Positions 18,958-30,999 of a stretch of DNA of 64,000 nucleotides are shown here, in pieces. Below the pieces are notes generated by a model, which was not told the DNA's origin, did not search any database, and saw only the letters and a program-made list of their open reading frames with translations. Each line of letters begins with the position of its first letter. Within the stretch, counting starts at the first letter, position 1. Source of the stretch: Desmodesmus armatus (lineage: Eukaryota > Chlorophyta > Chlorophyceae > Sphaeropleales > Scenedesmaceae). Position numbers and translations under genes: made by a program. The stretch is taken from contig VIIQ02000732.1 of the NCBI GenBank assembly GCA_007449985.2, positions 160,186 to 224,185 on the forward strand, written 5' to 3'.

Positions 18958-21900
18958 GCGGGGGAACTGTTTGCGCTGAGGAGGCTGCATCAGCTGCTCT
19001 CGCCCCACCCCCTGCTGCTGGCCGTCCGCATCCCCACTCTGCTGTACATGCGCGCCCTGCAGGAACGGCAGCTGCTGTCCCTCCTGCGCCCTCGGCGTGC
19101 TGGTGCTGCTGCAGCGGCCGCCATTTCTGCTGCCAGCAGCCGCTGCTGCTGCTTCCTGCAGATGGCCCAGGGCGGCACTAGACGCCAGTGCTGCTGTTCC
19201 CGCTGATGAACCAGCTGCTGCAGCACCCGCTGCTGCCGGCCCCTGCAGCTGCCCTGCCGGCACTCCTGTGCCCTCAGCAGCTGCTGCCACTACTGCTGCA
19301 CCAGCAGCAACACCCGCTGCGTCCCGCCCCTGCAGCTGCCCTGCAGGCTCCCCTGTGCCCTCAGCCGCTGCTGCTGCCACTCCTGCTGCTCCAACATCAC
19401 CTGCTGCTGCCGGCCCCTGCAGCTTCCCTGCAGGCTCCCCTGTGCCCTCCGCTGCTGCTGCTGCTGCTGGTGCTGCTGCTGCTGCTGCGCCTCCTGCTGC
19501 ACCAGCCCCATTCCCAGCCTCGCACTGCTGGCACCAGGGGCACAGGCCATCAGGCCAGTGGCTCGCTGCCTGAGCTGCCTCCTCCTCCCCGATGGTGTCC
19601 TGCAGGGCGTCATCTGCTGAAGCGATTAGCCCCGCTGACACCAGCATGCATGGGACGCACACAGCCACCAGGCAGTGCCTGCACTTGCAGAAGGCGCTGG
19701 CCCTGCTGCCGCCCTGGGTGGTTCTGCAGTAGGGCTTGAGCTTGCTGGCTGTGAGGCCGCAGTAGGCGCAGGCCTCCAGGTGGGTTGTGAGGTGGGGCTT
19801 GATCCTGTGAGCAGTACATGCGCAGACAGAACACAGACACAAAAGTCACATGACCGTGTCAATCGTGATTCAAGTAAAAGCGAATCCATGCCTCCAGGTG
19901 TGAGGTAGGGCTGGACCCTGTGCGGGCGGTACACAGGCATCAGTAACAAACATGGCCGTGTCAGTTGTAGTTGGTGTCACACTGAATGAATGCCTCCATG
20001 TGTCTGGCCAGGTGCGCTTTTGTGCTGCACACACAGCAATGCGGCTGCAGCAGGCGCGTGGCGCGACAGGATATTTTTCTGCAGCATCAAAGAGTGTGGA
20101 TGCAGCAGGCAGGTGAGCATGCGGTGCTGCAACACAACGCAATCACGGACATCAGCGCGCCAGGCAATTCTGAATCGACATGCTGCAGCTGCAGGAAGTC
20201 GGTGCTCAGCGTTGGCGTGCCGAGGGCTGGCAAAGCACACACGCGCATTACATGCACAGGCTCCACTTTCCGTGTGCAGCTGACAACACATGCCTTACTG
20301 TGGCGGCACCTCCGGCCATGTCCATGGGGTCATGAGGCGCATGTGCAGCACACATTCATGCTCAGCAGACTTCCAGCATCAGCACAACCCAGACTCAGCA
20401 CGGTCCACCTCACCTTATCGTGTTGTCGAGCTTTGTCAGCGCCTGATCAGGTGTCCCCTTGATGCCAGCAGCCGCCAGAAACAGCTCCAACCGCCGCTGC
20501 TGCGGCACGCTGCTGAACACAGGGTCCGCTGCAAGGATACCCTCCAGCAAAGACAGCAGCCCAGCCTTACGCCTCTCCATCATGTAGCCCTGGTTTGACA
20601 GCGCTGTGGCGCCCTTTGCTGCCTCAGCCGGCCTGTGCTGCTGCAGCCAGCTGTACCAATGCTTGAGGAACACCACCGAGCGCTCCAGAGATGCTGTCTC
20701 CATGGCGCCTGCCTCGGAGACCGTTACCCAGGGCGGGGCGAGCAGCATGTCGAGGAGGCTGGGGGGGCAGCTGCTTGGGTCTGAGCAGGCGGGGGTTGAG
20801 GTTGTTGACCCCGGGCGGCTGCTGGTAGCTGCTGCTGCTGCTGCTGTGCCGGACTCGCTGGCACTGCAGCGGCTGGTGAGTGCTGCTAGCAGGGAATCGA
20901 AGCTGGGGCGGACCACGTTGGCCGACTCAATGAGGTCCACATCCTGCACACAGACAGTAACATAGGACAGGCAGCAACCAGCAGGAGGGCAGTAATCCAG
21001 CGCAAGACCCTTAGACGCTTGGCAGTGACAGTGCTGTCTGTTAGCGCTGCCAACTTCCACACCATGCAAAGACAGGCAGCACCATCTTCTTGTTGGGGCT
21101 TGCAGGACATGTTGCAGGACACGGGGCTGTCAACGTGCCTGCAACATACCATAGCCACAGGACCTGCCCAAATGATTGCCAGGCCCAGGAATGGCATCGA
21201 TGTAGGAGCTGGGAGTGTACAAAAAAGCATCCCTCAAGGTGGGGTGTCTAGACAGCTGCTGTACAATACCGTACCTCTGTCAGAACGTGCACGGCCCACT
21301 CCCTCCATGGCATCAGCTGCTGTGCCTCACTGCCCCCTGCAGCCTTGGACTTGCCACGAGCTGCAGTTGCTGCCATGATGTGCATGGCTATACTGGCAAG
21401 TATGGCACTCATCACTCTTGCTTGGGTCTCTGGCAGTGAAGCCTTTATGATGCCACAGGCCCTGCAGTTGCTGTCGATGTGCAGCACTGTGCTGGAATGG
21501 CCACAAGCAGGGCAGGCCTTGTATTCCTGCGGTTGAAGGTTGAAATCGTCAAAGGTTGAGCACGTTCAACACATCAGCAGGTGCTGTCCAAGTGCTGATG
21601 AAGTTGGACGTCCATTCGAGGTGGTTGGTGCCACAACTCTGCAGCACAACCAACTCATACACATGCTGTCACGGCTTGCAAGCTGGCAGCATGCATCATG
21701 CCTGCTCTCACTACAATATAAATAGACTACGAAGGTCGCTATGGGCAAAGATGGGCGCCCCGCCTATCGCGTGCCCTGTGTGACAAGCAGCCCACCTGCT
21801 GCATGGCCTCCATGCCCCCAGAGAGCAGCACTTCACGGACTGGGTGCTGGTTGCACCTCACTTTGCTCCTGATCAACTGTGTAGGTAGTGAGTTTCTGAT

Positions 21901-22080
21901 AGTGAGCTGAATGGTGAGCCTTGAGCAGCTTCCAAGGATCGGAACCTGTACTGCTGCTGTGAGGCTTGCATGCTTTCCTTTCAGGAACCTGCGTGTCAGG
22001 AGCTGGATCCTGGTCTCCAAAGCTGTCGTGGGCACGTCATCTGCCAGGGATTTCAAGTCCACAAGCACGAACGGCTTCAT
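14639..22080 (-). CDS. 2004-aa Cys-rich, Gln/Ala-rich protein with C-terminal SPxQQQP repeats
   Basis: Exons 21989-22080, 21796-21868, 21275-21526, 20414-20943, 16697-19804 and 14639-16598 join in frame by GT-AG introns (6015 nt). The start is the first ATG. Residues ~56-75 form a C-x2-C-x12-C-x2-C zinc ribbon (CPACGHS...CRAC). From residue ~317 a second cluster runs CAYC, YCRTTQGG, FCKCRHCLVAVCVPC and LCPWCQQC, a cross-brace-like layout that loosely resembles the R1-type 4CXXC zinc finger or a RING/PHD finger. The central ~1100 residues are Ala/Gln rich and include repeated AVGPLLQPVLGAA blocks. The tail is about 13 units of an 11-residue repeat (ASPxQQQPxxx). Function is unknown; a nuclear role is only a guess. 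The last intron is just 98 bp (16599-16696) and its acceptor is a CTG tract. Confidence 0.65.
19880..20035 (-). repeat. Two intronic copies of the 5' half of exon 16697-19804
   Basis: The exon begins IKPHLTTHLEAC just after a CACAG acceptor (19804). The upstream intron carries two diverged copies: near 19885-19922 (acceptor CACAG kept, about 5 nt deleted) and near 19990-20035 (KAHLARHMEAF). Both lie 5' of the real exon on the transcribed strand. The join from 20414 to 19804 keeps frame without them. Confidence 0.75.
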
Positions 22081-22411
22081 CACACGAAGCACTGCTACTG
22101 CTCCGGCATCCTAGCGCGCTGTACCATGCCAAGAATAGTTGTAAGAAGCGTAAATGAAACTTCAAGCCGGTGCATCATGCGCATGTCGAGTTTTGTTGCA
22201 CCAGTAACAGTGGTTGGGAGCTGCCGAGACAAACGCCCAGTCGACACCATCAGGAGTCCAGGGTAGTTGTATGTTGCCAAAGCAGATGGAACAACCGTAT
22301 GGAGTCGAGAAAACAGGGCTGCAGAAGCTGCAGGAGGGACTGCGCCAATGCCGGTCCCTGTGGGGGCTTGTGAGCACCCTGCGGTCAGTGTCTGGGGATG
22401 CCCTGCCGCCC

Positions 22412-22486
22412 TTAGTGCTGCGGGAAGCATCTGGCAGCACCTGTTCTGCTGGATGTGGTGCGGGACATTGCTGTGCCTGCACACAT
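22412..22486 (-). pseudogene. Relic of ClpS exon 1 (leader-peptide fragment)
   Basis: A 24-codon ATG frame contains SRTTSSRTGAARCF, matching TTSRTGAATRCF of the functional ClpS leader at 25258-25375. After a stop and a frame shift the match resumes with GRQG. The ATG lies at the equivalent position (MCAG versus MRAA). No later ClpS exon follows, so this is a broken partial copy; it now sits about 330 bp upstream of the 2004-aa gene's start codon. Confidence 0.75.
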
Positions 22487-22655
22487 GCTGGTTCTGGAGG
22501 TGGATAGCTGGACCGTGTACTGGACTTCTGTGAATGACAGTGCCTGTTTGGTGCTGGGAGCAAATGGCAGCTGTGTTGCCGATAGATGCCAAGTTGATTG
22601 TCTTCGACAGCAGACAAGAAAGCCAATCCACGTGGTTACTGTTTTGTGCCTGCTG

Positions 22656-22912
22656 TTGCAAAGCATGCGTGCAGCGAGGATGGCCCCACCAGTCGACTGG
22701 CATGCACCTCACTAGACACAATGTATTTGATTACAACCATCATGGCGAACACGGCCTTGTCCATACCCCACTTGTGAAGGCAAGGCCAACAGCAGCACAG
22801 CTTGTTGCCTGGCCACACCCTGCCCCGTCAGCCATCGTCGTCAACCGGGCATACTCGGCAACAACCCGGGAGCAGCAGCTGGCGTCAACCCTGGTGTGTC
22901 GAGCACTCAGCC
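22656..22912. repeat. ~257-bp direct repeat, copy 1
   Basis: Closely similar (roughly nine in ten bases by eye) and in the same orientation as 25653-25910. Both contain the shared core catcatggcgaacacggcct and end near ggcgtcaaccctggtgtgt. Copy 2 lies between the divergent ClpS and GDPD genes, so the repeat is probably a duplicated regulatory segment, or else an unrecognised short mobile element. Confidence 0.9.
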
Positions 22913-24490
22913 CCTAGAACATGTCTACACGTACTACTGCCGAGTCTGCCATCACCTGGGCAATGTTTCCCAGTCACCCTTTGTTGCACAGAGACTTGTA
23001 CACCATTGCACCACACTTCAGTCATTCGGCACGCACACCACTAGGCGCCATGCATTTGAAAAACCAGCATGTTGGCCAACACTGCGTGTTCGTACCTCAC
23101 TGCACGCAATAGGCATCAAGTCAGACAGAGTTGTGCACCACAGCTATGCAATCGCTGGGGCCGTTTGGGGCCCATTTCCATATGGGCCCTTGTCATGCCA
23201 GGGGTATGGCTGATCAGCCAGACACACCACAGCTCAACCAACTACTAGTTGAGCAGCCAGCTGGGCGGTCCATGAGATCAAAGACCCCATGCACAGCTGC
23301 ATGACATAATCACTTAGTGAAGGCGTCTCATGGCTGTGACTCTGACACCCCGGGTGTCCCTGGGAGTCCCAGCATTGGACACAACTACTCAGTAAGCTGA
23401 GCGCTGGATGCATTGCAGCATCTCTGCGCACTCCACTTGCACACTCGCACTCGACCAGGCGCACTCGACTGCACACTCGCACTCTATGATCAACCGTCCT
23501 CCCTCTCAGCAACAAAACATCCTCTCTAGCACACCGCTCTGGGTGTGCTTGTGCCCGCCCACACATCAAAATCAGAAGGGACAAGTGGCACTCCGACCCT
23601 GCTCATCACAACCACACGACTGCCACGACCTGCTGTCACACAAATGTGATGCATCATATTACTCAGCAGGTGCTCCACACACACAATGCAACGCATGTGT
23701 CAACACAGTGACACAACCAGCCACCAACACCAGAAACACCAGGCAGCCACAGCTCTCAAACAGCTAGCACCTGGGCCCAGCAATTCAGACCATGACATGC
23801 AATGGTCTGCAGGGTCAAGCAGTGGCAAAGAAGCAGTGGTAAAGAGATCAAGAGTGACGCAATGTACGCGCCAGAGTGGCAGCGTCACCACAGGTCCCAG
23901 GGACACTTGCTATATGGGGCATGGCATGCAAGAGCATATGGCTACTTGCATTCGAGCACAGACGGTGCTTTCATCGGCCTGCACTTTCCAAACAGCTGGT
24001 CCCAGTCACCAACTGTGAGTATGGTCCATGCAGGCATGCGCCAGCAAAACAACTCAAGGGCCACTGACGCGCAAGCATGCTTGCGCAAGAGACCGTAACA
24101 AACGCTGCAGCATGATGATGCAGTGATCATGGGCCCCGCATGAACCCTTGGCAGCACAGCATGCGGCACATGCTGCAGGAGGTGCCAAAACCCAGGCAGG
24201 CAGTTTGGGCACACCAAAACAGACGGCAAGCTGCGCCCTGCCCTGCCTTGACATGAGCCTGAGCCCTTGCAATGACACACAGAGCTTCAAAGTGACACAC
24301 ATGGCAGTCACACACGCGGCACCTGCAGTGTGAACATGCCGGCCTGCACCCCACACCATGCAACAACAACCACGCTCAGTGGTTCACAAAAAAACGCTCC
24401 AGTGCTGATCACAGCCATGGACGCCTGCATCAATCAGACAACCCACCCTGCAAGGCCTCGGGCCATCCTGAGACAGCCAGGTGTGCTGAC

Positions 24491-25375
24491 CTAAGCTGTG
24501 GTGGTGTCTGGCTCAATGGCCGTCTTGACTCCATAGCGATACAGCTGCTGCATGTAGAACTCTGCATGCTCCTTCAAGCAGCTGGTGACAATCGCCATAC
24601 CCAGCTGTTGTGAGGTGGCATAGCAGTTGCGTGCGTGGTCTTCGTCACAGCTGGGGACAACCTGTGTCAGGCTCTTGACCACGAGAGGCTCTTTATGCTT
24701 TGGGCTGTTGAGCAGCAGCAGGCGGTGGTTGCCGCCGCCTGGGGGGCTGCCCTTCTGCTTGTCTGTGCTGCCACCGTCACGGCCTGCAGCAGCACGAAAT
24801 ATGTGAATGGACGAACAGAGTGAGTTGTTTGCTGATCAATGCAGGGCCAGGAAGTTGCACTCTCGCACACAGAATGCACTGACACCCTGACATGGGTGTG
24901 ACTGCAGGCTGCTACATGGTGCACCATGCTGCTTTCACTGCAGGCACATGCATCCAGTCCCCCCCCACCCCCCCCCCCACCCCACGCCCGTGCGCAGTGT
25001 GCTATCCAAGCATGCAACACACCAGCACCACTCAGTGACTGGTGCGCCTAGGCTGCTGTACCTGTGTCAGGACGGGGCAATGTGGCCAGGTTACTGTCTC
25101 TGTCAGAGTCCCAACCAGCACGCTTTGAAACGTCCACTCCAGAGTCAGCAGGCCTGTCCATCACACCTGCAACAGACAAGCCACAACCGATGGTAGGGTA
25201 CTTGAGACACCCAGGAGAACAAGCCACTGGGATTCTACGGTCTTGGAATTGACGTACCTCCTCCTCCAAAACGGTTGATAACCCTCACAGTGGTGCCCTG
25301 CCTGCCCCTGGTGCTGCGAAAGCATCTGGTGGCTGCACCCGTCCTGCTGGTGGTGACCAAGGTGGCTGCACGCAT
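24491..25375 (-). CDS. CLPS: ClpS-family Clp protease adaptor, plastid-targeted
   Basis: Exons 25258-25375, 25062-25166 and 24491-24783 (GT-AG, in phase) give 171 aa. The first ~40 residues are rich in Arg, Ser, Thr and Ala with no acidic residues, as in a chloroplast transit peptide. After a disordered acidic/basic linker, the C-terminal ~75 residues fit the ClpS fold: NHRLLLLNSPKHKEPLVVKSL, DEDHARNC, QQLGMAIV, KEHAEFYMQQLYRYG and the final IEPDTTT. ClpS proteins deliver N-degron substrates to the ClpC/ClpP protease; in plants this happens in the chloroplast stroma. The usual Asp pair after the loop Asn is Ser-Pro here, and the substrate-pocket His before the QG/NG turn is missing, so binding specificity may differ. 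It is divergent from GDPD, 613 bp away. Confidence 0.88.
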
Positions 25376-25988
25376 GCTGATTGTGAGGGACTGCCACAGG
25401 TGCCGTAATAAGGACACTGAGTTGAACGAGCTTTTCGTGTGGGAAAACCCAGTGCCTTGCGGGGCCGGCTGTGAAGGTTGCAACTGAAGGTCAACAAGTG
25501 ACAGGCTGCTGCGCTCCAACCGCAGACTTAAAAGTCAGCTGAGCTAAGCGACAAAAAGCAGGAACAAACGAGCAGCGTGATTGCAATTGCATTGGCGTTA
25601 CCCGAGTATATGCGCTGGTATCTTTGAGACCTGGGCCCAGTGACAGCCCTGCTGTTGCCAAGGATGCGTGCAGCGAGGACGGGCCCACCAGTCGGCCGGC
25701 ATGCACCTCACTAGACAATATGCATTTAATTACAAGCATCATGGCGAACACGGCCTTGTCCATACCCCACTTGTGAAGGCAAGGCCAACAGCAGCACAGC
25801 TCGTTGCCTGGCCACACCCTGCCCCGCCAGCCGTCGTCGTCAACCGGGCATACTCGGCAACAACCCGGGAGCTGCAGCTGGCGTCAACCCTGGTGTGTCC
25901 AGCACTCACAAGCCGAGCATCTAGCTGACCTGGACACACGTGCCAGCCCCCATAGCTGACGTCCTTCGGTGTTTTGCAGGCAACTACA
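25376..25988. promoter_or_regulatory. Shared 613-bp divergent promoter region (ClpS / GDPD)
   Basis: The two start codons face away from each other. The middle (25653-25910) is the second copy of the 257-bp direct repeat. A CAG just before the GDPD ATG (at about 25978-25980) could be the acceptor of a 5'-UTR intron. No core promoter motif was identified with confidence. Confidence 0.6.
25653..25910. repeat. ~257-bp direct repeat, copy 2
   Basis: Partner of 22656-22912, about 3.0 kb away, same orientation. It contains a short conserved open frame on each strand but neither has a recognised domain. Confidence 0.9.
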
Positions 25989-28148
25989 ATGACTGTTGCT
26001 CCAGATTTATCATCGCTGGGCATGTCGGAGCACGACCGCGTTGGAAGCCAACGCCAGCTTCCTGCAGCAGCAGCAGGGTAAGCAGGACCAAGCTGAGGCA
26101 GTTGCATGCAGCCCTGTGTGCCTGTCCTGCTTCCCTAAGCCCTTTTAAATGTGTTGCATTGATGCAAGGGGGATTGCCACCCCCCTGCCAGGCATCAGCA
26201 GGCTTGGTTCTGCACGCTGGACCAAGATTCCGCCAACATTCCCCCTCCCCAGTTCTGAAGCATCTTTGCTGGCTTTGAGTGTGGGAGGGTTTACTTACCC
26301 TGCAGCAGCGCTTTTGCACCTGCCACAGCCGACACAACCCTCATTCAGGCTCTGGTGTCCCTGTGTCCTGCTTAGGCTGAGCATCGAGATGAGTCCCGAG
26401 GCCCCAGTGGCTGTGCAGAAGGACTTTTTGGACATCCAGGCAGATGCTGCACTTCCTGCCATCGGTGGACACAGAGGGTAAGCATGCAGTTGGAGGAATA
26501 GTACATATAGACCACCTTGTGCTGGGCTAAGGTTGTGCTGGGGCAGCAGATACGCTTGGCAGCTGCAGGACAGCAGTCCAGCTTAGGCAGGGACTGCGCA
26601 GCAGTTGGTCGGGGCCAAGAGATGAAGATGACATGACCATGTGGTCTTGATGCACCTGCTTTTGATGGCATGCTGACGAGTGGGTGGTGTGCTGTTGCGC
26701 CTGCTGTTTTTCTCTACCGCAGGATGGGTGCCAATGTGATTCGCGGGGGTGCCCTAGCACCTGCATGGCGTGAGAACACCCTGCGCAGCTTCCAGGCTGC
26801 TGCCGCCAGTGGTGCTACCTTTGTGGAGTTTGATGTACAGGTGCGCACAACATGTGCAGGTGTAGCTTCAGCCGGTCACGAATGCGTCAGCGGGACGCGC
26901 CATCCCCATGGCTGCATGCAGCAAAGCGCCTCGCATGCTATCAGCAGTGCTCGGGTAGTTGTCTGGCTCTGGCTTTATCAGACCCAGCACAGCTGCATGC
27001 ACATGATAGGCACGCGCTGCCACTATTGGTGTTGACCTCTGCAGCAGCGCCAAGCTGCGTCACACTGTCATGTGCTGACAAGCACCCTCATGCCCTGCCT
27101 TTCCTCTCCCCGCCTGCAGGTGACCTCTGACGGTGTTCCCGTCATCTGGCACGACGACCATGTTGAGTATGGGGACCCCCTCGACCCCAACCAGTGCCAA
27201 GTTTCTGAGCTGACGGCAGCGGAGTTCCAAGCCCTGGGTGCCCTGTCCGCATCCGGCAAGTGCCAGCAGCTGTCGGTGGTGCGCCGCTTCAAGCACGCAG
27301 CAGCGGCCAAGGCGGCCGCCGAGCCCCAAGCAGCCGTGTCGGTCAGTTTGGTCAGCGGCGAGCCCTCCGCGCCCCAGCGCAGGCGCTGGTGCTGCGAGGT
27401 GGATGACGCCTTCCCCACCCTGGAGCAGCTCTTCGGGGCGCTGCCGGCCCACCTGGCCTTCAACATCGAGGTCAAGATGTCGACCCCTGACAGCATGGCC
27501 TTCACGCCGGCCGCCGAGATCCAGCGCATGGTGGGACCCATCCTGGATGTTGTGCAGCGCTGCACACTGGGCTCGTCGGACCCCGCGCAGCAGTGCCGCC
27601 AGGTGGTCTTCAGCTCCTTTGACCCGGACGTGTGCCGCGCGCTGCGCGAGGCGCAGCAGCAGCACCAGGTCATGTTCCTGACCACCGGCGGCAAGGACTG
27701 GCACGCGGACCCCCGGCGGATGAGCTTGGCAGCAGCAGTGGACGAGGCGGCCTCTGCGCAGCTGTCTGGCGTGGTCATGGACTCGGGCGCGCTGCATGCG
27801 TACCCTGAGGTGGTGGCGCAGGCGCGGGGTGCAGGGCTGAAGCTGCTCACCTACGGCCTGGAGAATGACAGCGTGTCCTGGGTCCTGCAGCAGCAGCAGC
27901 TCGGAGTGACCGGTGTGATTGTCGACGACCTGGAGGGCTTGATGGGGGCCCTGCGCAACGGCAGCGCCTCACCGCCACCTGGCGAGGCTGCGCGCGCAGC
28001 AGGCGCAGCAGCGGCGGCAGTGGAGGAGCTTGTGGGCCAGGTGGCTGTGCTGGCAGAAGCACAGGCCTCCACCGCGGCTGCCAATGCTGTGATGTTGACT
28101 GCGCCCAGCGCGCAGCAGCCCCTGCGTCCCGCTGTCATGGCCACATGA
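25989..28148 (+). CDS. GDPD: Glycerophosphodiester phosphodiesterase (GDPD family)
   Basis: Four exons, 25989-26077, 26376-26477, 26723-26840 and 27120-28148, join in phase to 445 aa. The enzyme hydrolyses glycerophosphodiesters to glycerol-3-phosphate and an alcohol, in phospholipid turnover and phosphate recycling. The TIM-barrel landmarks are present: GGHRGMGAN (catalytic His and Arg, ~residues 60-66), RENTLRSF, FVEFDVQVTSDGVPVIWHDD (acidic metal ligands and second His, ~97-117), FNIEVKM (Glu/Lys, ~218), and a C-terminal half ending in GVIVDDLEGL. No signal peptide, membrane segment or N-terminal SPX domain is seen, so a cytosolic form is likeliest. The last ~65 residues are Ala-rich and look disordered. 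Unlike its neighbours, this gene shows no exon-edge duplicates. Confidence 0.95.
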
Positions 28149-30999
28149 GTTGTCCTGCAGCATTTGCTTCCTTATGCTTTGTGCTGATCGATGCTCCGTG
28201 CAGTGCTGTCTGAAACTTCCTTTACTTGTGCTGCTCAATGCACGCTCTGCTTTGATGGAAGAGAGTGTGTGTATGTGTGCTGCTAAAGTATGTGGTGCTG
28301 GTCGACAGGCTTGGTCGTCATCCATGCAAGTGCATGGCTTGTTGGTGCACTAGCTGCCAGCTACAGCGGCTGAACTGCCCCACATGGTGCTGTGTGCATG
28401 GTCCCTCACCGACTGGTCAGGTGTTGGGCAAGCACTCCTGTGGTGTGGTGTGTGGTATCCTCATGACATTTGACTTTGGTGCTGCATTAGCAAAGTGGTA
28501 GGCACGAGTCACTCCGCCAGTTACACTTGCCTGCCTTTGTGCTGTTGTGGTGGCGTGCATTTGTACCTACTTTAGCCTTGTAAAGCGCAGCGTAGGGCTA
28601 CAGGGCGTTTTTTGGGGGGGGGGGCATAAGTGTTGCACTCGCATGTGCTGTGCTGCCACCATGTTTCTTGCATGGTAGTAGACACCTGGATGTGGCGCTG
28701 CTGCCAGCCTTTGTGGTTGTCGGTCAAAGAGTCACAAGTCAACACACACAGTGTGTGACGCAAGGGTATTGTTGTCGTGCATGCCTCTGCGGGCGTGGCG
28801 CGATGTTTGCGGCAGTAGGGGGCATGCCTTTCTGTGCTGGGTGACTGGCAGGTTGCGCCCTTGTGGGCGAGCAGTGTATCAGGTCGGTTCTGCTACGGAC
28901 GTGCCTGGCAGCAGTGGCACGGGTAGGTTCTGCCAAGGACATGCCTGGTTGCCGTGGCATGGGGTTTGTGAGGATGTGCTGGCGTGCATGCCACGTGCTG
29001 TGCGGTTGGTGGTGCTGCCTCTGGCAAGCCCTCACTGCTGTGGAAGACCATGCGCCATGGTCACACGAGTTGTAGGGTTCTGCCAGGGACATGCGCAAGG
29101 TATCAGTCAGGTCGGGGTGTGAGCAGAGTCAGGTCAGGGTGAGCAGATTGCCTGCACATGAGTACAGAGTTGGCAGAGGGCTGTCTGGCCTGCTGTCAGG
29201 CATGTCGAGCGAGAGTATTGTGGTCTGGCTATTGGCAGGGTGCTCGTGCGTGTTGGTGTCTGTGTGTGCAGGCTTTGCTTGCCAGTATGTGCCGCTCTTG
29301 GAGGGTGGTGTGTTGCTGATCCTGCCTGTCCTTCGTCAAGCCAACATTGAGCAGGGCGATTCAGGCAGTGAGCGTTGTGCATCAGATGCCCCAACGCCTA
29401 TGGCGTGGCGCCCCTTTATTTTCACATGCGCTGGTGTTGCGGCACTGTGCGCTTTGTGTGTGTGCTGATCCCCTACTGTACCGCCCCTTCATCTGCGGCA
29501 GAGGCATTCTGCTGCTGGTTTGTGATCTTGTGTGTGAGACACGCTGCCGTGCAGGCAGGCGCCGCACCTCATATGTAGGCCAGGTGCATCCGGATGACGG
29601 CGTAGAACTATGCGCCGGCTTGACTACATGTTTCAAATGACAAGGGCCGGTTCATGGCCCGAGCTTCTTGCATACAAGCTGTTTCCATCAAGCTGTTTCC
29701 ACCAAAGGGGGGTTTTAGTACACAGCCCCAGGTGGGGCTGGCAGGGTGTTGACGTGGTGGTGTTTGGCTGGGTCGAACGGACAACCACTGTCGGCGGGCG
29801 GGTGCATATGAGCACATGAGGTTTTCGGCTGGTGCCTGGTCATAGGAAGCCAGGCTACAACGCCACATCAGCAGCGGCTCTTCTCCGGAGCGCTGACACA
29901 TCATTTGCTTGGTTCCTTGCTGGCTCTGCTGGCCGCGGCTGTGCTCCCTGGTGGAGTGGCTGGTTTGGTGCGGTGCAGTCCCTCCCTCTGAGAAAGCTGT
30001 GTCCTGCAGGCTCTTTCCTCGCTTTTGGAAGCACTGGCGGAGGTGTTTCCACAGTCATGGATGTGTGCCGGGCTGTGCTGCGAGTCTCTTTGACTGGCAC
30101 AAGTAGGGTGGTTGGGGGGAAAGTATCCATGTGTGGTGCCGAAGCAGGTGTGCTGGGCTGCAGGGGAGGAGGGGTTTTACACAGGGACTTGTGTGTGGTG
30201 CCGTCGCTGAGCTAGTGCTGCTTCCTTCATGGCTGCATAGCCTCTGCCTGTTGTTCAGTCAGGCGTTTCCAGCACTTGCTTGCACTGCTGGTCAGGTAGA
30301 TGCTTTTTGTGGCTCCTGCTGTGGTGTTTTCCAGCAAACGTGCTGAGGTCCAGTCCTCGCACGGGCATTGGTTGAACCAGCAGGAATACGCCAAGGTGCC
30401 TGCTGTGGTTGAGAATGAATGGGCAATGATAGAATGCTTTGGGTGGGCTTGCGTGCTGCAGCTTGGGACATGTTGACCATCTGTTGGTGTATGCTTATCA
30501 GGTTCCCGCTTCCGCACTGTGCGGTCTGGTGTGTTTCATGTCCTCTGGTAATAAAGAAGTGGGACAGGACCTCTTGACACAAGCAGCGGAGTTTGGCACT
30601 CAGGGTTGCGCACAGGTAGTGGGAAAGGGCCGCTGCAATTCATGAAGCTGTGTGGATTAAGATCAGCTCAACAGCAATGAGAAACGTAAAGCTGGTGACA
30701 CCAAACTTGTCAGTAGGCACAGGGGCCATTGAGTACGTCCCTGGTGCCCATTGGTGAACAGTGCTGATAACGTACTGCTATCAGTACCCTTGGTGCCAAC
30801 TGCCTGCTTCACGTAACAGGCACAAAGCTTACGTTGCAAGCACAAAGTATATGCAGTATACAACCGTGTTGATTTTCAAACAGCACAACCATCAAATATC
30901 CCTGCTGCAGGAGATCTGTGCCGTGTTTGCAGTCTGCTCACCTCGTAGCTTGATCGTCTGACCAGCAGGGTCGTATTGCCTACAAGTGTTACTATCCAA
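28149..30999. other. Intergenic region, no gene recognised
   Basis: This 2.8-kb stretch includes the GDPD 3' flank and a G-run near 28614. A decayed repeat of about 20 bp (ggttctgccaaggacatgcc type) occurs near 28885, 28924 and 29076. Open frames exist but show no domain or convincing splice structure. Confidence 0.5.

Larger units (their letters stand above)
22081..24490. other. Spacer with duplicated ClpS 5' material; no further gene recognised
   Basis: Upstream of the 2004-aa gene and downstream of ClpS. It holds a relic of ClpS exon 1 (22412-22486) and a copy of the ClpS/GDPD promoter segment (22656-22912). From about 22920 to 24490 I see no supported gene, RNA or repeat. Confidence 0.5.
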
